Positions 57,326-64,000 of a DNA stretch of 64,000 bases are shown here, piece by piece. Within the stretch, counting starts at the first letter, position 1. Each line of letters starts with the position of its first letter. The stretch comes from Siphonodentalium dalli (lineage: Eukaryota; Mollusca; Scaphopoda; Gadilida; Siphonodentaliidae), in NCBI GenBank assembly GCA_032622095.1, contig CP136069.1:124052126-124116125 (forward strand), given 5' to 3'. The translations under genes were made by a program, and so were the position numbers. The notes beneath the pieces are model-generated. The model did not search any database, was not told the DNA's origin, and saw nothing but the letters and a program-made list of their open reading frames with translations.

Positions 57326-57671
57326 CCTTTTTATCGAAAATCTAACTTCACCCATTATATTACTACACATGACAATGATAATATTGCTTGCTTTGTCGCA
57401 CCATTTTATATTATGTCCACCGATGATAAGGTCACTTGTGGAGACGGCATATATAAGCCATATAGGCTTACAGCCGAATCCACCCCCATACACAAGGAAC
57501 ATGGTAACATGAATTACCAATATATTATATTGTATCAAATTATTATTGGGAATAAATATTATTAAACCAAGACAATGATACCCTTTCAACCACGCTTATA
57601 TTAGACATCTAATCCATGGGCCAGTCTTTATCCCATTATTATTTACATCCAATATCACAACGCGACTTATG
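57326..57671. other. Spacer with no supported gene
   Basis: A minus-strand frame of 89 residues has no recognisable feature. Confidence 0.45.
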
Positions 57672-58065
57672 TTCCAGACTATACATCGTGTGTGTTCCAT
57701 GGACTAAATTGTGGTACCGATGTCATGTTCTCCCATCGGGAACATAGGAATGGTCTCAGTTAAGGGAACAACCACATGTTACACAGGAAGCTTAGACTCA
57801 GGGACATATGGATGGGCTTCAATTCCAATTTTGGTTAATTCAAGTCTCTTTGGTTAATGTCATATATGGCGGTTTTGGAGCCACAAATGTACCTAACTAT
57901 CCCATGTGCTAGACTGCCTGTTGTGTGTTCCGTGGATTAAATTGTGGTACCAATGTCATGTTCTCCCACCGCAAGCATAGGAATGGTCTCAATTGAGGGA
58001 ACAACCACATATTACACATGCAGGAATCTTAGGGTCGGGAGGCGGATTCTCAATCCAACTTTGGC
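57672..58065 (+). repeat. Tandem duplication, period about 233 bp
   Basis: TGTGTTCCATGGACTAAATT, GTACCGATGTCATGTTCTCC and AGGAATGGTCTCAGTTAAGG at 57691-57775 recur as TGTGTTCCGTGGATTAAATT, GTACCAATGTCATGTTCTCC and AGGAATGGTCTCAATTGAGG at 57924-58005. Confidence 0.8.
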
Positions 58066-59875
58066 TAACGTCGTATTTTAACTGAAAAGGTCATTTGCTG
58101 GAAAACACCCAAACTGAATGTAAATAGGGGTGATATAAATAAATGCAGCTTGGACATTTCCAATAATAGGTAAGCTTGATGAACCAGATGGAAAATTTCA
58201 ACCCAAATGGGACAATGCGGCATTTGTCTTGATCAAGGGGAGCGCGGCTGAAGTTGGAAATTCAAAGTTTCAGTCCCCACTAAAAATTCCATCTAACCAC
58301 ATACGTATAGCATGTCGGTACTCTAAGCCAATTGTTCAAGAAATTTGTCAACCATAGTCTTATATTAGAATTGACCGTATAACACCCATACACATTCATT
58401 TGGGAGCTCCCCAAGTCCTCATAATTACATATATCTCTGTATAATGGTTCTGGAATTTACAAGGGTGTTTGTATACCCATAACTATCGTTGGTATTGATG
58501 CTAACTATATAGAGTATATTATGTTTAGGAAAATTGAAGAAACCAAAATTAATGGTCATCAAAATATTGAAGGTTTGTTTTAACCACGCATGTAGTCTTA
58601 CTGAGTGTGGCGATTTTCGCGCAGGGAGTCATTGATGAAATTGTGGGTACCCCTTTTTCCATGTTGAACAGAGATAGTTTCGTCACTCTGTATATGGAAA
58701 AGTAAATGTGCGTTTTCGATTTATCTTAATTACATTATTACAATATCACGGTATACCTGTGTACGTTATAACTCAGGAGAATACAGATTCAGACATGTGG
58801 GGATTAAAAAACATTTTTTTTAAAAGTTATTGAAAATCAGGTGCGCATAAGGCATTGGAGGCAAAATTTCTATGGAAAATATTAAAGCTACACAAATGGA
58901 TACTGCCCCATCTCGAGATAACTTATCGCCATTCCGGGACAATGAACTTCCACATGCTGTGGAATGCAGAATAGTGTCGGGGGGCAAGCAATTCCGCCCT
59001 GCACCATTAATTTGAACTGGATATAATCGTAAATTCTGCCACTGGAAACCGCATGGCTGTGCCATGTGACAAATGCTGATGCAAAATGAGATTTCTCGAA
59101 CAGCTTTTCGATATTGACTCAACTGTTTTTCATGCAAATTTACTGCAAGGTTCGTATAAATGCTGCGCGCGTATAACCTTTTGGTGACATGGACGTAATT
59201 GCGAAAGACGTTGTGTGGGATGAGGTTTCTCATCTCCCTAGTTAAAACAAATGGAAATACATGTACGTAGCTCTTAACTGCGTCAGTCGAATGTGAGGAT
59301 ACTATATATAGCTATTTATTGGAATAATAAAATTATTATTAATGAACTTCGATGCTAATATCATTCTCAAATGAAATATTGATTTTGATCGCTACGCTGT
59401 CACTAAAACTGTGCGTGGGCGCTTATAATTCCTCATAGTAAAACATGATGCTAATTCCGACTAGTCTGTGGCCATAGGGTATCGCGACCGGTTTGGGGGT
59501 GTCTATAAAAACAATATTGAACAATGCACGTAATAGCACCGGTTGGCCAGTTCTGACTGGATACATGGTCTGATAGTTTAAATTTCCAACATAACTTTAA
59601 GTATGTGGGATTTAAGCCATTCTTCGATTTTTCAATTTTCTCATTCCAGTCCAATTCCGAATTTTAAAATGAAATGGATTGCATTTGGAAAATGTCCCAC
59701 CACGCACAGCGGGCTGTTATCTCAGGTGCAATTTTCCAACATTTAGAAAGCTTGTGACACATATAAGAGTATCCCGCAAAAGTATTTTTCGCTGAGGTTT
59801 CTTCATTGTCTGAGGTGGCTCAATTCGAAAGCTGCCTTAATCCGGCATGTGATGACTGGGGTGGCAAATACTACC
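58066..59875. other. Spacer with no supported gene
   Basis: A 137-residue minus-strand frame (58820-59233) is open, but its composition and lack of motif do not support a gene. Confidence 0.45.
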
Positions 59876-59962
59876 GCACGAGGATATACCGCATGTGCAA
59901 ATATTATCGCATGATGATACTATCGCATGTGAAAATACTATCGCATGAGGATACTATCGGGT
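59876..59962 (+). repeat. Short minisatellite, ATACTATCGCATG units
   Basis: The phrase (A)ATACTATCGCATG(T/A) recurs about five times with 17-20-bp spacing. A relative, CCTATCGCATGTGCACATAC, occurs at about 62232. Confidence 0.75.
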
Positions 59963-60340
59963 GATTCTACCGTACATGAGCAAACCCATGTCCTGGGTTA
60001 TTAGTTCATCCTATGAAAAACAATGGCCACCATACATAAAAGTGATGGTAATGATCTTGTAGCTCACGATACAGGCATTTATTAGAGACATTTCGGGTTT
60101 AGTATGGACGTGTGACAAGATATATGCCATGTGTATATTACAGGCTACGTACCCTGGAACAGCATGTCCCAAATCAAAGGCATTCAACTTCCCTGATTGT
60201 TCCCATTCGACACCGAACGATTTATCTTTAAACCAATTAATATTCTTGTGCGGAATTTTGCACTGAACGCCATGCAATTCGTATAATTTTTATGAAATTA
60301 AATATTTAGTTAGTGGCAAGCATGTCCCGTTATATAGAAT

Positions 60341-60741
60341 CATTACCCAAACGCACGATAAAAGACGGCTGATATTTTCACCAGATACATAGCTTGTTCA
60401 TATCTTTGGTTGTATCGTGGAGTAAATATCCTTTAATGTCTAGAAAAAATAAACCCAGGTTATGTTTCCTTGAATAATTTTTCAAAATCAACCTTTGAAA
60501 CTAGAAATCGCTAGCGTAGGTTTATTCAGCGTCATTACACAAACGCAGACCATTTGAATGTTACATGCTGTAGGCGAACGATTAAGAGTTTTTTTCGAAA
60601 GCTCACAGCGGTTGTTTGTTCATAAACTAGTTCATTTTCATAGGTGATGGATATTCAAAATATAAGAGCGCGCTGAAACGAAAATCGTCATTACCCAAAC
60701 GCGTCATTACCCAAACACTCCTTCTGTTTGGGTAATGACGC
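60341..60741. repeat. Repeated CATTACCCAAAC boxes and a 16-bp hairpin
   Basis: The box occurs at 60341, 60533 (one change), 60689 and 60705, and inverted at 60726. The last two form a perfect hairpin, GCGTCATTACCCAAAC / GTTTGGGTAATGACGC (60701-60716 and 60726-60741) with a 9-nt loop. It may be the terminal region of an unrecognised element. Confidence 0.7.
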
Positions 60742-60793
60742 AATTTTAATTTTGAAATATCCAGAGACGCAAAAACGATCTAACAAATAAATA

Positions 60794-60942
60794 GAGGATC
60801 TCACATGAGTTTCTATTTTATACGGAATTTATCAACCGAGTTCACTAAATTCGATTTGAGCCGAGGTTTACCGAGGCTCAAATAGAATTTAGAGGACGAG
60901 GTTGATAAATTACGTATAAAATAGGACGAGTGTGAGATACCT
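60794..60942. mobile_element. Foldback miniature element, copy 3
   Basis: GAGGATCTCACATGAGT, TATTTTATACGGAATTTATC and AATTCGATTTGAGCC pair with GGCTCAAATAGAATTTAG, GATAAATTACGTATAAAATA and GTGTGAGATACC around a 12-nt loop. As in copy 1, ACGAG/CCGAG boxes lie in the same orientation in both arms and are left unpaired. Confidence 0.78.
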
Positions 60943-62302
60943 TTTATCACATGATCAAATAAACCCGAAGCAACGCGAAATATTCATAGAAAATAACAAT
61001 CATAAACTACAGCGATCGCAAGTTATTTGAAGAACGCCGTGACGTCATCGCACGCGCTGATATTAAACGTGTCTATTACCGATAATTATGAAACTGCTTT
61101 TATGGCCAAATTATGTGATAAAACATGTTAAGGGATGATCTGGGTGTAGATAAAAAGAACAAATATGACATATGGATTAGTTTTAGTGCGTTTATATACA
61201 ATCGGGGGGGGGGGTGAGTGAATGAGTGGTGGTGGTTGGGGGGGGAATCTAATCTAATCTAATCTGACGTTTACATCAAACAATCTCAGTGAGAAGCAGA
61301 TGACAGTTTGAAAGTCAATTATTTCCGTACTGTTCAACAATCGTTTCGCCTGCGGGGCGATTTCGGCTCGTGTGTTATAGCAACGGCGTCAAAATACACA
61401 TTTTGGACCATCAGAATATCTCACTGACAATTATATCTGATTGAGCGCACCGAGAAACCCCTAAATACCAAATTTCGGTTCAATATCTTGAAACATGTAA
61501 GAGAAATCCATCGACAATGTTTTCTACTCTAAATTATCATTTCAATTTGGCGAACCCCTTGGGGCACAGACTTTGATTGACGTATGTTCACGTTGTCTAC
61601 ATCAGAGTTCCTCGATCGTTTGGCGTCAAACCAAGTGTACGGGGGACCAGGGCATGCCCGACTTGATAGGAATCGCCTTTTATGCGATCAAAATCTGTTT
61701 CCAATTATCATATCTGAACGTTGTATTCGTTGACCTCTTAGAGAGTTTGAACTCTAACTCACGCACACAAAGCACATCAATTTCCACGACGTATATATAT
61801 TCAAATGGCTGTATCTCATAGACGTCTCAACGTGCGGAGCTACGCAATACGTCGTTTGGACGGATACATCATCGGCTACTCAAACAATATACACTCATAA
61901 CGACAATTCAACTATTAAAGGTCACATGTCAACAAAGTGGTTCAATTTTGTTTGGTTTCCATTAATCATGATATTCGAATTAAACACAAGTTTTGGAGAA
62001 AGAGCGAATTTGACAATGACGTTGCCCTGATTCAACCCCAAAACAAAAGTCATTGGCACATGCTGTAATGAATGACCTTGATTGACCTTGACCTGGCCCT
62101 ATAATTTTGCCAAATGTCCTTTTCGTGGTCACCAATATCTGTGCTACATACTCACATAAAATTCATCGGCATGTGACAAACTTTTTCCCCCCAGAATTTT
62201 CTGGACGAAATTGTTCATTTAATGGAGAATCACCCTATCGCATGTGCACATACTATCACATGCGGATATCTTTCATGTCACTGTGGACTTGTAGTTATAA
62301 AA
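60943..62302. other. Spacer with simple repeats
   Basis: A G-rich tract and (AATCT)n at 61203-61264. The 82-residue frame at 61573-61821 has no recognisable domain. No gene supported. Confidence 0.45.
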
Positions 62303-62390
62303 ACAAGTCGTTATAACGACTTGTAGAAAAATTGACTTTTTATTTCTACAAGTCGTTATAACGACTTCCGACAACTCGTTATAACGACTT
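62303..62390. repeat. Triple palindrome cluster
   Basis: ACAAGTCGTTATAACGACTT plus GT at 62303-62324 is a perfect 22-bp palindrome. AAGTCGTTATAACGACTT recurs at 62350-62367, and AACTCGTTATAACGACTT at 62373-62390. The first two also form the ends of a larger inverted repeat (GTAGAAA / TTTCTAC). Confidence 0.92.
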
Positions 62391-62713
62391 GATTTGACTT
62401 GAAACATATTTTATTTGCATAATATACAGATGGGATCGGGGCACACGTTTTTTGCAACTTATAAAGCCCCTCCCCCGATACAACATTACAACACACATGC
62501 AATCAAGATGACGATACAAACGCATTTACATGGTGATACGTTTTGAGATTTGATAATGCCTTCCAGAGATTATCGGGCCAGATCGAGGTTGGCTCTTGCT
62601 AATTAAATTTGTTTTTAAAGAATGTCGCTACATAATGGATGTTTGGTACGATTAGCGCGAGTGCTAATACTGTTAGCTATTATTAGTATTTGTACCTTGG
62701 AGGTAAAAAGTAA

Positions 62714-63758
62714 AGCTGCTTTCACATACATGCGCTTAACGCATGCGTTTTACGCATCCGTACGCGCATCGTTTCGGTCTCCAATGTTATCACTGGGGCT
62801 TTCACATACCATCCGCAAAACGCGCGTGCGTGCGCGCATAACTTTTCGCTCCGAGACAAAAAACCTATCCTCTAAGCGCACAAGCGGACAGGGGTATTCG
62901 GTGCGATGTCGTAATCATGGGAGATACCGCAGATATTTTGTGGTGTTTACGAATGAGAATGCTATTATATGTGGGGGCGTATATGATAGCTGGCACCATG
63001 TTATCTATTCTTGGGTCAAATTAAACAAGAATTAAATAATTGTGATGGCAGGTATAGGTCAAAATATACATTAAATGACATATAATGCCATGGTTTTGTG
63101 GGAAGTTAGCATTTTTGCTGGCAGTATCGCATATATATATAGGAGCATAGGTATACCAGGTATACCATGCCTAAAAAGAATAGGTACGACGCTTGTTTTG
63201 ACGAGAAACTTATAGATTCAGTACGGAAATATGAACACCTCTTCAATCCTAAAAATATTGGATGCCACGATGCACAGATGTCCCAAAATTCATGGGAAAC
63301 TATTATAAACAACATGAAGAACTCGGGACATGGAGAATATGAAGGCAATTCAGATCTCAGTTCATGCATATGGCAGGGTGACACAGTGTGTATAGTATTT
63401 GTTTATTTTGGGGAGGGTATAGTTCATCAGTTGTTGTAACTGACGCTAAATTCAAGTCAACATCAATATAGATTAAATATTCACTATATTATACCATAAT
63501 TCAGCATTTGGTATGTCGGTATTTCTGATAAACATATCAATATCATGGGATGTATTACCAAATTATATTGCTAAACGTCCTCGTCGCCGGGGGAATCCAT
63601 GACGAAAGGACAATATGTAAACACAAATAATTCTTCACGCATCCGCTAACAGACGCGTACGCGCAGAGGTAAACGGAGGTATGTGGAAGCTTAACGCGGA
63701 CGTCCGCCTAAGGCATCCGAAAAACGCATGCGTTAAGCGCATGTATGTGAAAGCAGCT
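62714..63758. mobile_element. Harbinger-like TIR element carrying a MADF gene
   Basis: The left end AGCTGCTTTCACATACATGC and 18 further bases are matched perfectly by the complement at 63721-63758, a 38-bp TIR. TAA flanks both ends (62711-62713 and 63759-63761), a 3-bp duplication of the type made by PIF/Harbinger elements. A second GGGGCTTTCACATACC box lies inside at 62796. At 1,045 bp it is too small for a transposase and would need one in trans. Confidence 0.8.
63167..63439 (+). CDS. Short MADF-domain protein of the TIR element
   Basis: The 90-residue frame opens with ATG in a fair context (A at -3) and MPKKNRYDACFDEKL. Residues 11-55 follow the MADF pattern: FDEKLIDSVRKYEHLFNP, then an insert with GCHDAQMSQN, then SWETIINNMK, the conserved Trp-containing second helix. 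MADF is a Myb/SANT-related DNA-binding fold, and PIF/Harbinger elements commonly encode such a protein beside the transposase to bind the element ends. That role is inferred here from location within a Harbinger-like element. The third helix (usually C-x-RWK-x-LR) is missing, so the domain is short or continues in an unseen exon. The last 25 residues look non-domain. The minus-strand frame opposite is a shadow. Confidence 0.55.
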   Translation: MPKKNRYDACFDEKLIDSVRKYEHLFNPKNIGCHDAQMSQNSWETIINNMKNSGHGEYEGNSDLSSCIWQGDTVCIVFVYFGEGIVHQLL

Positions 63759-63761
63759 TAA

Positions 63762-64000
63762 TGGTACAATTGTATTCGCTTTTGGTTAATGTTGTGCACT
63801 GGAAGACAATGCAGATAATTAATCATAACGAAATGTTTGAATGTGAGGTTTGTCCATAGATAGATAGGTAGATTTATCGACATATACGCCCACTCGAGGC
63901 CGATGTCAAAACAATTACACAAATAACGGGACATGACAATCTGCGGGATGGGATGGGATATGGGACAAAACGACAATCTGCGGGACAGAATTTCAAATTG
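63762..64000. other. Right flank with no supported feature
   Basis: A short GGGAT(G/A)TGGGA cluster near 63945 and a repeated ACAATCTGCGGGA at 63937 and 63972 are seen. No gene. Confidence 0.4.

Noticed and set aside
58820-59233. 137-residue minus-strand ORF
   Set aside because: No motif, no splice context, and composition like surrounding spacer; not supportable.

Overview
This window looks like a gene-poor, repeat-dominated stretch of an animal nuclear genome. It is AT-rich, has no operon structure, no long uninterrupted host coding region, no rRNA and no tRNA that I could recognise. The content (several decayed LINE lineages with C-terminal CCHC knuckles, many Helitron-type non-autonomous elements with internal minisatellites, piggyBac-, mariner- and Harbinger-like miniature elements) is what I would expect of a marine invertebrate, most likely a lophotrochozoan such as a mollusc. 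That taxon is an inference; nothing in the window fixes it.

Layout. Positions 1-6441 are a head-to-tail tandem array of eight Helitron-like elements: five of family A, two of family B carrying exact 122-bp minisatellite units, and one of family C. Each ends in a GC hairpin plus CTAG (CTTG in one copy) and the next begins at once. Positions 8739-16587 are bounded by inverted, internally repetitive arms of about 1 kb that end at the same point (AATTACCGCCCGG). They enclose degenerate basic and proline-rich ORFs, and a 3.5-kb 5'-truncated LINE has jumped into the right arm. Positions 17399-22426 hold a palindromic element and a second, minus-strand Helitron cluster (C, A, A/B chimeras, C) with another insertion and a large palindrome inside it.

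Positions 23.8-26.8 kb are two decayed LINE pieces back to back. Positions 27979-28750 are a piggyBac-like miniature element with TTAA at both ends. Positions 32520-33107 are a 22-bp minisatellite present as two opposed arrays that stay open in all reading frames. Positions 38028-41885 are a nearly complete LINE (endonuclease, reverse transcriptase, CCHC) broken by a small deletion. Positions 42.5-46.9 kb hold a complete family B Helitron, a mariner-like hairpin, and an 881-bp TIR element with a second 100-bp inverted repeat inside it. Positions 49.9-53.8 kb hold two more LINE remnants. The right side holds a complete minus-strand family D Helitron (56371-56812), foldback elements, and at 62714-63758 a Harbinger-like element with 38-bp TIRs and TAA duplications that carries a short MADF-domain gene.

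The retroelement reverse transcriptases would copy RNA at nicked targets, the Helitrons would have needed a Rep/helicase in trans (none is encoded here), and the TIR elements would have needed transposases in trans. The window is best read as a nested transposon graveyard, with the only plausible intact small coding sequence being the MADF ORF. All identifications were made by reading; no search was run.
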